From: Hyphomonadaceae bacterium | GTDB lineage: Bacteria > Pseudomonadota > Alphaproteobacteria > Caulobacterales > Aquidulcibacteraceae | NCBI GenBank assembly: GCA_014378995.1 | Contig: JACMMP010000050.1 | Coordinates: 1 to 39,488 of the forward strand | DNA length: 39,488 nt | Reading direction: 5' to 3' | Shown: positions 25,028 to 32,491 of the stretch, piece after piece | Position numbering within the stretch: the stretch's first letter is position 1 | Layout: each line of letters opens with the position of its first letter | The notes under the pieces: model-generated | What the model saw: the letters and a program-made list of their open reading frames with translations, nothing else | Told to the model about the DNA's origin: nothing | Databases searched by the model: none | Translations under genes and position numbers: made by a program

Positions 25028-25747
25028 TCAATGACGGGCGCGTCCAGCGCGTCTTCCGCCGTTGCGTTGCGCGAGTTCGCGACTTTGCGCGAATTCTGGG
25101 AATGTCTCCGCCAACGGCGCCCGATCTGGTAAGATGTAGAACACACCGCCCGACGCGAACGTCGGACGGATGATCCGCTCGTAAAACTCAGTCGCGACGT
25201 TAATGCAGCCATGGGTGACGCGATTGTCGTCCGTCGAAGGCGATGCAAGACGTTCGGCGCGTCTCTCCGCCGGGGCGCCAAGAAGAGGGTGGATGGACAC
25301 GGCGGACTCGTAATCCACCCAAAGCACGCGCCCAGCGTCGATCGATGGTCCGTAGCCGCCCACAAAGCGACCGGCAGGCGTGGTGCGATCCCGGCCCGGG
25401 ATTTCGCGCAGCGCAAGACCGGCAACGCCGGGGGCCGTATGATCCCCGGCGGCTGAGCCAAACAGCCCAGACGCCGCGCCGCGAAGACGGCCATCGGCGC
25501 CAAACACCAAGATCTGTGCGGCGCGTTTGTCGATGATCGCGAACGGATAGCCTTCGCTATCCCTGCTTGCGACAACCCAGCCCGCGAGTTCTACCACGGT
25601 GTCGGACACATCCTGGCCCGGCGGCAGCTGATCGGCGACGAAAGCCGGCTGCACGCCGGCATCCTCGGCCTCGGCTACGCCGAAGGTCGCGAATGCCAGC
25701 GCCAGCGAGCCAGCAAGGGCTCTGATTGTTTGCGTCCACATATTCAT
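25028..25747 (-). CDS. L,D-transpeptidase (YkuD-type) family protein, secreted
   Basis: Predicted peptidoglycan L,D-transpeptidase or related YkuD-fold enzyme, 239 aa. A signal peptide (MWTQTIRALAGSLALAFATFGVAEA) is followed by a YkuD-like core: FAIIDKRAAQILVF, TPAGRFVGGYG and the catalytic motif THGCINVATEFYERII with Cys nucleophile and upstream His (SIHPLLG). In this group the substrate may be meso-DAP cross-links or tethering of outer-membrane proteins. The ATG at 25747 has AAGGAA 7-8 nt upstream. A small alanine-zipper lipoprotein gene lies 54 bp upstream on the same strand, so both may be co-transcribed. The C-terminus is Arg-rich. Confidence 0.85.
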   Translation of the reverse strand: MNMWTQTIRALAGSLALAFATFGVAEAEDAGVQPAFVADQLPPGQDVSDTVVELAGWVVASRDSEGYPFAIIDKRAAQILVFGADGRLRGAASGLFGSAAGDHTAPGVAGLALREIPGRDRTTPAGRFVGGYGPSIDAGRVLWVDYESAVSIHPLLGAPAERRAERLASPSTDDNRVTHGCINVATEFYERIIRPTFASGGVFYILPDRAPLAETFPEFAQSRELAQRNGGRRAGRARH

Positions 25748-25801
25748 GAGGCGGTTCCTTAGAACAAGCTCAGTCAACCGTCGTCACGAATGTGCAGGAG
25801 A

Positions 25802-26062
25802 CTAACCGCGCGGTCTGCGGGCCGGCTGCGTTTCCAGCTGCTGGATGCGGCCTTCGACTTGGTTCAGCCTTTGGTCGGTGCGCTGCGCGGACTGATTTGC
25901 GGCTTGAGAGTTCTGAGCCGCGCTCTGCACCTGCGCGTCGATTGAATCCAGGCGTGAGTTGATGCCGGCAATATCTTCTCTCGTCGCGCAGGCGCCGAGG
26001 CTCATAGCCGCGACGAGCGCGACGCCAAGTGTGCGGACGGTGGTCAGCTTGGTCATACCCAT
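25802..26062 (-). CDS. Small alanine-zipper lipoprotein
   Basis: Lipoprotein of 86 aa with lipobox SLGAC (Cys near residue 25) and a mature helix of heptads rich in Ala, Gln, Asn and Ser (GINSRLDSIDAQVQSAAQNS), like Lpp/OprI trimeric coiled coils. The last residues are PARRPRG; there is no terminal Lys, so the E. coli Lpp type of peptidoglycan attachment is not available. The start has GAGGA 7 nt upstream. It lies just before an L,D-transpeptidase gene. Confidence 0.8.
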   Translation of the reverse strand: MGMTKLTTVRTLGVALVAAMSLGACATREDIAGINSRLDSIDAQVQSAAQNSQAANQSAQRTDQRLNQVEGRIQQLETQPARRPRG

Positions 26063-26431
26063 TCTAGTTCCTCATTCTTGATGGTGCGGAACGCAGCTCA
26101 TGCCCACCCCAAGGGCGGTGACGGTCCCGACGGCCTAACCCCGGTAGCCAGTTATGGTTCCGAGCGACGCCGCGGGTTCCGCTAAAGGGAACGATGCGGA
26201 GTTTCGTCCTTCTCCCCTTGTGGGAGAAGGTGGCGCGAAGCGCCGGATGAGGGGCGCCGGCGCAAATGTTCCACGCTCGCGCTCACACCCCTCACCCAAA
26301 TTCGCGCCGAGAGCAAACAGAAGCGCTCGCGATCCCTCTCCCACAAGGGGAGAGGAGCGAAAGCAGCGCTTTCGATTAAGTGCATCGACGTCGGCCCAGC
26401 CGAACGTCGGCATTTCGCCGAAAACAGACGT
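26063..26431. other. Intergenic stretch with a palindromic repeat element
   Basis: About 370 bases without a supported gene. The middle 148 bases are a palindromic repeat element (listed separately). The remainder includes the promoter side of the lipoprotein gene; nothing else was recognised. Confidence 0.6.
26208..26355. repeat. RIME-like palindromic intergenic element
   Basis: The left end is a hairpin with 9-bp arms (CCTTCTCCC / GGGAGAAGG). The right end is a hairpin with 8-bp arms (CCTCTCCC / GGGGAGAGG region). The two ends are also inverted copies of each other. Inside are a GGCGC-GAA-GCGCC hairpin and inverted GATGAGGGG / CCCCTCACCC. This matches the general form of palindromic repeats widely found between genes in Rhizobiales and Caulobacterales. 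Confidence 0.75.
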
Positions 26432-26848
26432 TCAATCCTTGTCCCCTATTTGCTTTCCCATTGCCGCAAGCATGTCGTCTACGCGCTGATTTCCGGTCGC
26501 GGTAAAAGTTGGAAAATTGCCATCGCGTTTCGCATCATCGAGGTAATCTTCGCTCCGCCAAACAGTGTCCACGCGGATCATCTCCCAATGGAGGTCAAAG
26601 AACTCCTCCGTCAGGTCAAAATGCTCGAATGCCGGCCGAAGTGGTCCCTCAAGGATAAGAGTCTGAAAATGACCAAGGAACAGAAGCTTCTCTCTGAGGT
26701 CGAAGTCGCTTCTTGGTCCGCGGCTACCAATTTTCGCCGTCCAGATGAGGGGTGCAAGGACGAACTCCTGATCGCGCTGATCAAGAGAATTGGCACGCTC
26801 CCTCAGCGGCGGCTTTGCCGAAATTAGCCAGTGTTGTTCATATAACAT
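26432..26848 (-). CDS. Hypothetical protein (138 aa)
   Basis: Unrecognised soluble protein. The sequence looks like a real folded protein (LREKLLFLGHFQTLILEGPL, EFFDLHWEMIRVDTVWRSEDYLDDAKR) and is not Arg/Pro-biased like antisense artefacts of this genome. The C-terminus reads NQRVDDMLAAMGKQIGDKD. I chose the ATG at 26848 (MLYEQHW) because GAGG lies 9 nt upstream; in-frame starts exist up to 26920. The gene and its flanks are less GC-rich than the housekeeping part, which suggests an accessory origin. Confidence 0.6.
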   Translation of the reverse strand: MLYEQHWLISAKPPLRERANSLDQRDQEFVLAPLIWTAKIGSRGPRSDFDLREKLLFLGHFQTLILEGPLRPAFEHFDLTEEFFDLHWEMIRVDTVWRSEDYLDDAKRDGNFPTFTATGNQRVDDMLAAMGKQIGDKD

Positions 26849-27077
26849 TGCTGACCTCGTCGGCTCGCCTACCATTCTGAAGAGGAAATGTAGAGACGAC
26901 GAACGTCTGCTTCGGGCCAACGAACGTCTTAGCGTACAAAATCACGACCGGCTCGGTCGCTCAAACTCCGCCGCTCGTAATGTTGCATGAGCTAAGACAG
27001 GCCGTCGCCGACTTTGCCGTTGGCGGTTTGGAAGCTCTCCCACATGGTGTCGTCGTCCAAATTGGAACGGAGCAATC

Positions 27078-27608
27078 ATGTCGCTTGGAGACTTCTATAC
27101 GATTAGTCAGATCTTGGCCTCTGCTGCTGTGTTGGCGTCGCTGGTCTATCTGGCGCTGCAAACACGGCAAGCGGCGCTCCACCAGAAGTCCACATTGCAC
27201 CAGAACCGCGCCGCTCAGATCAGTCATGATTTCGCATTACGTGCCGATGCAGACATTGCTGCGGTGCTAGCCGCCGGGGACGCCGGCGATGAACCTCTGA
27301 CCGAGGTTCAGTTCCGCCAGTACTTCGCCGTCTGGTACACAACCTTCCTTCAGATGGAGGAGCAATATCTGCAACGCCGCGAAGGCAATTTCGAACGGTG
27401 GCACCTGACGGAGCGTGGCCTGGGGGTTCTCATGAGCCAGCCAGGAGCACGCGCCATCGCCAGGATGTTTCAGCGGATTGCGGACAAGGAATTTGCTGCT
27501 GTGCTCGAGCAGGCGATGGTCGAGGCGCGAGCAAGACCATCAGCAGAGCTGAAGTCTGTTTGGTTCGCGATGGCGACGGAAGAAAGATCCAGCCAAGCGG
27601 CGGCGTGA
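27078..27608 (+). CDS. Hypothetical membrane-anchored protein (176 aa)
   Basis: Short N-terminal hydrophobic helix (ISQILASAAVLASLVYLALQ) followed by a helical cytosolic domain with repeated Gln/His positions (QTRQAALHQKSTLHQNRAAQ) and RQYFAVWYTTFLQMEEQYLQ. This anchor-plus-helix layout is common among uncharacterised alphaproteobacterial proteins; no function is known to me. CGGAG precedes the ATG by 6 nt. It lies in an accessory stretch with no operon partner. Confidence 0.72.
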   Translation: MSLGDFYTISQILASAAVLASLVYLALQTRQAALHQKSTLHQNRAAQISHDFALRADADIAAVLAAGDAGDEPLTEVQFRQYFAVWYTTFLQMEEQYLQRREGNFERWHLTERGLGVLMSQPGARAIARMFQRIADKEFAAVLEQAMVEARARPSAELKSVWFAMATEERSSQAAA

Positions 27609-28150
27609 CGACCGGCAGCTTTGGGCCAATGCCTGCCCTCCCGCCACATGCATGCCAACGGCAGGTTGCGACCACATTTCGGCCCTCCGCAGTTGCGCCG
27701 AAAGACAGGCTTCTGATCGGACATGGACGTTGCCGACGCCGGCGCATGTCACGGCGCGTATTGGCGCAGTCAGTTCATTTTTTGATCGAGGCTGAGATGG
27801 CTCGGACCCTATCGCGCCTTTTTCGGATCGGTGCGATGAAGGTTGAAGACAGTGGATTTGAACGGACCTTGGATAAGGTCCAGCAACATCGCCTCGATCT
27901 CACCGAGGCATGCCCAAAGAAGTAACCGCTCGAATTTCAGAAGGCTACACGATCCGCGCCGGCCCATCGTGCGCGCAACAAACAAGGGCAAGGTCGCGGA
28001 TCCAACCGTTCAGATTGTGGGCGGACCATGTCTGATCGAGCGCCGGCTTCTGTGCGCCCAACCTCAGGCCCGTTCGAGGGCTCCGTCGAGCCCTACCGGA
28101 TCACATCAAGACACGCCTTGGCAGATCCGCGTTGACCGCTCGCCATCCGC
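27609..28150. other. No supported gene
   Basis: About 540 bases where no reading frame looks like a convincing protein on either strand. A short open frame at 27797-27925 on the plus strand (42 codons, ending TEACPKK) has no good ribosome site and no recognised family. The stretch may be gene remnants. Confidence 0.5.
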
Positions 28151-28474
28151 TCACGCCGCGTCGGCCTCTTCAGTCAGCACAAACACGATGAGATCTTCGC
28201 ACTCGGCGTGTAACGTCCACGAAACCCGCCCCAGACCTGCAAAGGCGAGCGCCCGCTGGTCCGGCGCCCCCGATGCTTCGGATAGGGCGACGCAAAGTTG
28301 CGTGAAGGCCAGCGGCGCGCCGGCGCTTGCGCCAGCGAGTTCAGCACGATCCAACGCGCGCCGAACGACGGCGACGGCCAAAGCGCGCTCGTCGGTCGCG
28401 TCAATCTCTCTGGCGATCGTCGCCGTCGATACGCCCGCGACGTGCGGGTCAAGAGCTGCAATATGAGCAGACAC
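28151..28474 (-). CDS. Hypothetical protein (107 aa) with strong ribosome-binding site
   Basis: Not recognised. GTG start at 28474 with GGAGG 7 nt upstream, a very good match that decides the start against longer in-frame options. The protein is helical, rich in Ala, and mildly acidic (STATIAREIDATDERALAVA, LHAECEDLIVFVLTEEADAA). A perfect 14-bp palindrome lies about 50 bp upstream. Confidence 0.6.
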   Translation of the reverse strand: MSAHIAALDPHVAGVSTATIAREIDATDERALAVAVVRRALDRAELAGASAGAPLAFTQLCVALSEASGAPDQRALAFAGLGRVSWTLHAECEDLIVFVLTEEADAA

Positions 28475-28525
28475 CGGCAAACCTCCGATGCGCGAGCATT
28501 GCGTGGATCGTACAACTTGCCCACG

Positions 28526-28539
28526 GTGCAATTTTGCAC
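28526..28539. promoter_or_regulatory. Perfect 14-bp palindrome, putative operator
   Basis: GTGCAATTTTGCAC reads the same on both strands (6-2-6) and lies 52 bp before the GTG start of the minus-strand 107-aa gene. The AT-rich centre and position suit a repressor site; the binding protein is unknown. Confidence 0.35.
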
Positions 28540-28564
28540 GTTGGAGCTCTAGGCAGGGCAAAGA

Positions 28565-28585
28565 GCCGAAGCGCTGGGCTTCGGC
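28565..28585 (-). terminator. Hairpin terminator after the cyclase-STAND gene
   Basis: GCCGAAGC and GCTTCGGC form a perfect 8-bp stem with a 5-nt loop, 18 bp after the stop of the minus-strand cyclase gene and followed by TCTTT. It likely ends the long minus-strand transcript of region 3. Confidence 0.55.
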
Positions 28586-28603
28586 CGACAGCCTATGGAG
28601 AAA

Positions 28604-31291
28604 TTAATGTAAGACGCCTTGCTTTAGCAGTTTTGTCAGCGCCACCTCGGCGTCCAGCGCTGGGAGCTCAAGCGTCAGATCAATACCCAATGCGCCCAGA
28701 TCTTTGACATCATCGTCGCTCAACGGCGCCTCCAGCGCCTTTGCTATGGCGACGAGTTCGCCCGCCACGCCGAGGCGCGCATCACCTGCCTCAAGAATTG
28801 CGAGCGCGATGAGCGCCAGTGCGAGCTCCGGCCCGCCTTTGACACGCTCAACCGCCCGATGCAGCGCGTCCATCGAATAGGCGCGGGCTTTTTCACGCTC
28901 CGCGCCCGGCACGCGCGCAAGTCCAGTGAGCGCGCGCACGGCATAACGCTCATCCGCGCCCGCCGCCTCAAGCGCCACGGTCAACGTACTTTGCGCTTGA
29001 TGCGCGTCGCCGACTTTGAGGTGAAGCGCCCCGAGCTTCCAATGCAACATGGCGCGATGTTGATTGTTATCGACAAGCGCTTCGAGTTCGAGCGCCGAGC
29101 GGTATGCGGCGAAGGCTTCGGCCGAATTGTCTTCGCGTTCCGCTAATTCGCCGGTGCACACACGCGTCCACATCAAGCCGCCCGTGAACCCCAGATGTTG
29201 GCAATGCGCCTCCCCCATCGCCAGATGACGACGCGCGGCGGCGTAATGCTTGCGATGCAGTTCAAGCCACGCCATCGAGAGATGGGTGTAAAAGAGACCA
29301 AGCTCGTCGCGCCGGCGCAGGGCCGCCGCACGCGCGTAAAAGCGTGCGGCGTCCTCCAACGCGCCACGCGCATGCGCGATATTGCCGAGCGCGTGCTCTG
29401 CGTGAGCGCGAACGCCGGGGGCGACGTTGCTTTGCGCCAACACGCCTTCGGCAAGCCGTGCGACCTCAGCGAAACGCGCTAAATGCACGAGACAATTGGC
29501 GCGCAGAGCATCGAAGGCGCCCCGCAACGGCGCCGTCGTCGGCGCGATTGAGAAAACCGCATCGGCCTCCGAGAACATCCCGGCGAATGCGTAAAGATAA
29601 AATGTCCGCTCCGCCGCACCGACGTCGAGGCTCGCATTCGCTGCGGTGCGCCACGCTGCGACTATATTGAGATGCTCAAGGCGCAATCGCTCGGCGATCC
29701 GCGGTTGATCGGGGCCCAGAGCCGCACGAAAATAATCCTCCGCCCGCGTCAGATAGTGGCGTGCATGCAGGCGATAGAGTTCGTCTCGACCGGCCGCCTC
29801 GATCGCGGCCATTTTCTCAAGAGCAAAGTCACGCACCAGGGGATGTAAAGCAAAGCGCGACGCGACGCCCCGTTCGAGGAGACTTTTGCGTTCAAGACAC
29901 CGAAGCGCACTGATGTCCACGTCGGCGACGGCGAACGCGGCCGCTTCATCGAAGCTCGCTGGAAAGACGGCAAGCCGCGCCAGCGACGCCTGCAGAACCG
30001 GATCGAGTAAGCGCCACGATCCTTCGAACGCATCGCGAAGCCCGCTCGCGCCGGCATCGGACAATATGCCTAGATCCCCCTTTAGACGCGCCGCGATGTC
30101 GCCAAGCGAAAGCACGGAGACCCATTGTGCGGTCAAATGCAGTCCTAAGGGCGCGCCGCCGACCGCGGCGTAGATGCTTTTAAAGGCGGCCTCATCGGCC
30201 GGCGCGAGCGCAAAATGCGGATCAATGGTGCGCGCAGATTGCGCAAACAGCATGGCCGCGCCACTCCTCGAAAACTCGCCACCGTCGGCGAAATCGAGTC
30301 CGCCAAGTTTGAACACGCTTTCACCGACCCACCCGAAGACTTCACGGCTCGTCACCAGGATCGACAGCCCAGGCGCGGCTGCGAGGAGGCTCGTCAGAAC
30401 ACCAGCCTCATCCTTCACCGCATCGGCGTTATCGATGACAAGAAGCGCCTCGCGCGCCGCAAAGTATTCGATGAGAATTGCAAGGTCGGATCGATCGAAC
30501 CTGCGCGGCAAGCGCAAGCCGTCGACGATCGTCGCCGCGAGTTCCGCCGAGAAACGGGGATCGCGGTTCAAGGTGACGATCTGCACTTCGCGAAGCGCGG
30601 AGATGGCGCTCGCGACCTCCAGCGCCAGACGTGTCTTGCCAAGACCGCCCATGCCGAGAATTGTCACCAGACGAACGCCGTCGTTGAGCATCCGGGTCAA
30701 ATCGCCGATCTCGCGGTCACGGCCGAAGATGGGCGACGTTTTCGAAGGAAGGCGCGGCGTCTGACGCGTTACGTTGCGCAGCGGTGGAAAATCGCCGTCG
30801 CCTTGATCTGCCTTAAGACTGAAAACGCGTTGCGGTTGATCGATGCCGCGAAAATAAGTGTTTCCGAGATCCACCAGGCTTGCAGCCTCCGGCAGTCCGA
30901 AGGTGGCGACCGCCAGCGCTGAGGCCACAACCTGCCCGCCCCATGCGGACGACGCAAAGCGCGCCGCCCGATTGATCGCCACCCGATCAAGCTCGCCATC
31001 CATTGCCGGCGCGGCGGCATGGACGCCGATGCGCACGGCAAGGCCGCCCACGTCGGACCAGTTTTCACGTGCGAACGCTTGTTGGATGGCGATGGCGCAC
31101 GCCAAAGGATTGCCGTTTATGAAGACAGCGAAAACCCCATCGCCGGCGCGGTCCTGGACGTTGCCGCCATGCGCGGCGACAAAGGAATCGACCAATTGAT
31201 CGTGACGGCGCAGCGCCCGACGCATGCCTTGCGGGCTCTTTTCCCAGCGGGCGACGCTGCCGTCGATATCTGTAAAGAGATAGCCAATCAT
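28604..31291 (-). CDS. Class III nucleotide cyclase-STAND ATPase-TPR signalling protein
   Basis: 895-aa multidomain protein. Residues 1-160 form a class III adenylate/guanylate cyclase domain: first metal Asp D8 (LFTDIDGSVARWE), second D51 (AGDGVFAVF), and transition-state Asn/Arg N107 and R111 in AINRAARFASSAWGGQ, so it looks catalytically complete. Residues 185-450 are a STAND/NB-ARC ATPase with P-loop GMGGLGKT (213-220), hhGRxxE-like lead FGRDREIGDLTRML, Walker B LLVIDNAD and sensor ILVTSREVFGW. The remaining half is TPR-like helices (AEHALGNIAHARGALEDAARFYARAA). No DNA-binding domain is seen. It follows the methyltransferase by 92 bp on the same strand, so it may be the last gene of the cluster. 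Output may be cAMP or another cyclic nucleotide controlled by ATP-dependent oligomerisation. Confidence 0.88.
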   Translation of the reverse strand: MIGYLFTDIDGSVARWEKSPQGMRRALRRHDQLVDSFVAAHGGNVQDRAGDGVFAVFINGNPLACAIAIQQAFARENWSDVGGLAVRIGVHAAAPAMDGELDRVAINRAARFASSAWGGQVVASALAVATFGLPEAASLVDLGNTYFRGIDQPQRVFSLKADQGDGDFPPLRNVTRQTPRLPSKTSPIFGRDREIGDLTRMLNDGVRLVTILGMGGLGKTRLALEVASAISALREVQIVTLNRDPRFSAELAATIVDGLRLPRRFDRSDLAILIEYFAAREALLVIDNADAVKDEAGVLTSLLAAAPGLSILVTSREVFGWVGESVFKLGGLDFADGGEFSRSGAAMLFAQSARTIDPHFALAPADEAAFKSIYAAVGGAPLGLHLTAQWVSVLSLGDIAARLKGDLGILSDAGASGLRDAFEGSWRLLDPVLQASLARLAVFPASFDEAAAFAVADVDISALRCLERKSLLERGVASRFALHPLVRDFALEKMAAIEAAGRDELYRLHARHYLTRAEDYFRAALGPDQPRIAERLRLEHLNIVAAWRTAANASLDVGAAERTFYLYAFAGMFSEADAVFSIAPTTAPLRGAFDALRANCLVHLARFAEVARLAEGVLAQSNVAPGVRAHAEHALGNIAHARGALEDAARFYARAAALRRRDELGLFYTHLSMAWLELHRKHYAAARRHLAMGEAHCQHLGFTGGLMWTRVCTGELAEREDNSAEAFAAYRSALELEALVDNNQHRAMLHWKLGALHLKVGDAHQAQSTLTVALEAAGADERYAVRALTGLARVPGAEREKARAYSMDALHRAVERVKGGPELALALIALAILEAGDARLGVAGELVAIAKALEAPLSDDDVKDLGALGIDLTLELPALDAEVALTKLLKQGVLH

Positions 31292-31383
31292 TGGCGCAAC
31301 GCCCGCATCATCACGAAAACCGGTCCGGGCACATTATCGGGTCGGGCGCTGCCTCACCAATCATTTGCGCAGAGCGGGTGATG

Positions 31384-32187
31384 CTAGGGCGTAACGCCCT
31401 CCAGTTCGTCATGCAAGAACCGCTCTAAAAGCAGGATACGGGCGCTTGAGGGTTGCGGCCGGTAAAGCGGCGGCACGTAAAGCGTAGAGGCCTGATCAAC
31501 ACGTGCGCGATAAAGATCATGCAGCGCGATGCGCTCGATGCGCGCGGGGTTTGTGGGCAGCGTCGCTGCAACGTACACGACAACTTCGTGATCTGACGGA
31601 TAGCTTTCTTCGAGCACGCAGGCCAACGCCTTCAATGCTGCGGGACGCGACTGAAATTCGGTAAAGGCGCCGTCGCCCAGAACCCCTATCTGCCAAAGCA
31701 CGAGAGCCGCGCAGGCGTCGACTGGGCGCTGGTTGATGAAAAAATCGCGCGCCTCATAAGTCTGCATGCCCCAAGCGCCGGGATCGACGCCCAAATCGGC
31801 GGCCAGCGCGTCTTCCGCGGAGACGCCAGGCAACATGATGGCGCTAAACCCGAGCGCGCGTGCGCGGCGGATCGCTTCGTGCGAGGGCGTCACGAATATT
31901 CCAGGATGCCCGTAGAATGCAGCGCAGACCCGCTTGCCCGCGTGCAGCGCCGCCAGAATTTTCTCAACCATCGCAAGGTAGGCGCGCGGACGCGACCCTG
32001 CCTGCTCGTAGAGCGGCTCTAAAGGTTCGATGTTTGCGTTGAGCGTCTGCAGCCAAGCGTCAACCAAAGGATCGCCCATCAAACTGAAAACGATCTCCGC
32101 CTCCTTGATGGCGTTCAGCGCTTCGATGGTGATTTGACCGGCAAGCCCAATGCCAGTGCCGACGACAATGAGCGAAGCGTGGGTCAT
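31384..32187 (-). CDS. Borosin-type alpha-N-methyltransferase (tetrapyrrole-methylase fold), SonM-like
   Basis: SAM-dependent methyltransferase of 267 aa in the tetrapyrrole (corrin/porphyrin) methylase superfamily. Fold markers: SLIVVGTGIGLAGQIT at the N-terminus, the SAM loop AFYGHPGIFVTP (residues 89-101) and LPGVSAEDALAADLG. Key for function is Y60-x5-R66-x3-Y70 (LYEQAGSRPRAYLAMVEKIL), the same spacing as the catalytic Tyr/Arg/Tyr of fungal OphMA (Y66, R72, Y76). This separates it from cobalamin and sirohaem enzymes, and no cobalamin genes are near. It should methylate backbone amides of a separate precursor, here the 75-aa gene just upstream. The start at 32187 (MTHASL) is set by the fold; a longer frame upstream lacks similarity. 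Confidence 0.88.
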   Translation of the reverse strand: MTHASLIVVGTGIGLAGQITIEALNAIKEAEIVFSLMGDPLVDAWLQTLNANIEPLEPLYEQAGSRPRAYLAMVEKILAALHAGKRVCAAFYGHPGIFVTPSHEAIRRARALGFSAIMLPGVSAEDALAADLGVDPGAWGMQTYEARDFFINQRPVDACAALVLWQIGVLGDGAFTEFQSRPAALKALACVLEESYPSDHEVVVYVAATLPTNPARIERIALHDLYRARVDQASTLYVPPLYRPQPSSARILLLERFLHDELEGVTP

Positions 32188-32228
32188 GACATCCGTTCCG
32201 TTGCTGTGAAAAGCTGCTTCAAACATCC

Positions 32229-32250
32229 GGGGCGACTTTGAAGCCGCCCC
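32229..32250 (-). promoter_or_regulatory. Hairpin between precursor and methyltransferase, possible attenuator
   Basis: In the 76-bp gap after the precursor stop, GGGGCG and CGCCCC form a strong stem (extendable by one flanking C-G pair and an inner CTT/AAG). A weak T-rich stretch (GCTTTTC) follows about 15 nt later on the minus strand. Partial termination or mRNA 3'-end protection here would give more precursor than enzyme. Confidence 0.45.
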
Positions 32251-32263
32251 GTCTGTCCTCGGA

Positions 32264-32491
32264 TCAAACCGCTGCGAAGGCGGCGGGAACGGTGATGATC
32301 TTGGGCGGCAATGACGCTGCATTCACGCCTGCAGCCCTGCACGCCGCGCCATAGTCTCCCGAAGCGATCGCGGCGCGATCGAAGTTGGAGAGATTGCTGA
32401 CGCTCAACGCGGCGGCGGGGTCGGCGCTAAATTGCGCGCGCGCGCTTGGATGTTCGCCAAGCCGCACCAGGAAATCCAAAGCCGTCTTCAT
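32264..32491 (-). CDS. Borosin precursor peptide with LigA-like binding domain, SonA-like
   Basis: 75-aa protein read as a split-borosin precursor. Residues 1-52 resemble the small helical LigA-like domain used as the borosin-binding domain: ALDFLVRLGEHPSARAQFSA, DPAAALSVSNLSNFDRAAIASGDYGAA. After a short linker the C-terminal tail (about residues 58-75) is hydrophobic and Pro-containing, SLPPKIITVPAAFAAV, a good core-like peptide for backbone N-methylation at the Ile/Val positions. The ATG overlaps the flavoenzyme stop (ATGA), with AAAGG 8 nt upstream. It is followed by the methyltransferase gene, the usual partner order in split systems. Which residues are methylated, and whether the tail is cut off, cannot be read from sequence. 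Confidence 0.8.
   Translation of the reverse strand: MKTALDFLVRLGEHPSARAQFSADPAAALSVSNLSNFDRAAIASGDYGAACRAAGVNAASLPPKIITVPAAFAAV

Noticed and set aside
27398-27925. Plus-strand frame overlapping the 176-aa gene and running on
   Set aside because: First half is a shifted-frame shadow of the 176-aa gene; the tail after 27797 is only 42 codons with no ribosome site.
31384-32187. Methyltransferase as a cobalamin or sirohaem biosynthesis enzyme
   Set aside because: No other corrin or haem genes nearby, a small LigA-like/tail gene sits directly upstream, and the Tyr/Arg/Tyr spacing fits borosin enzymes better.
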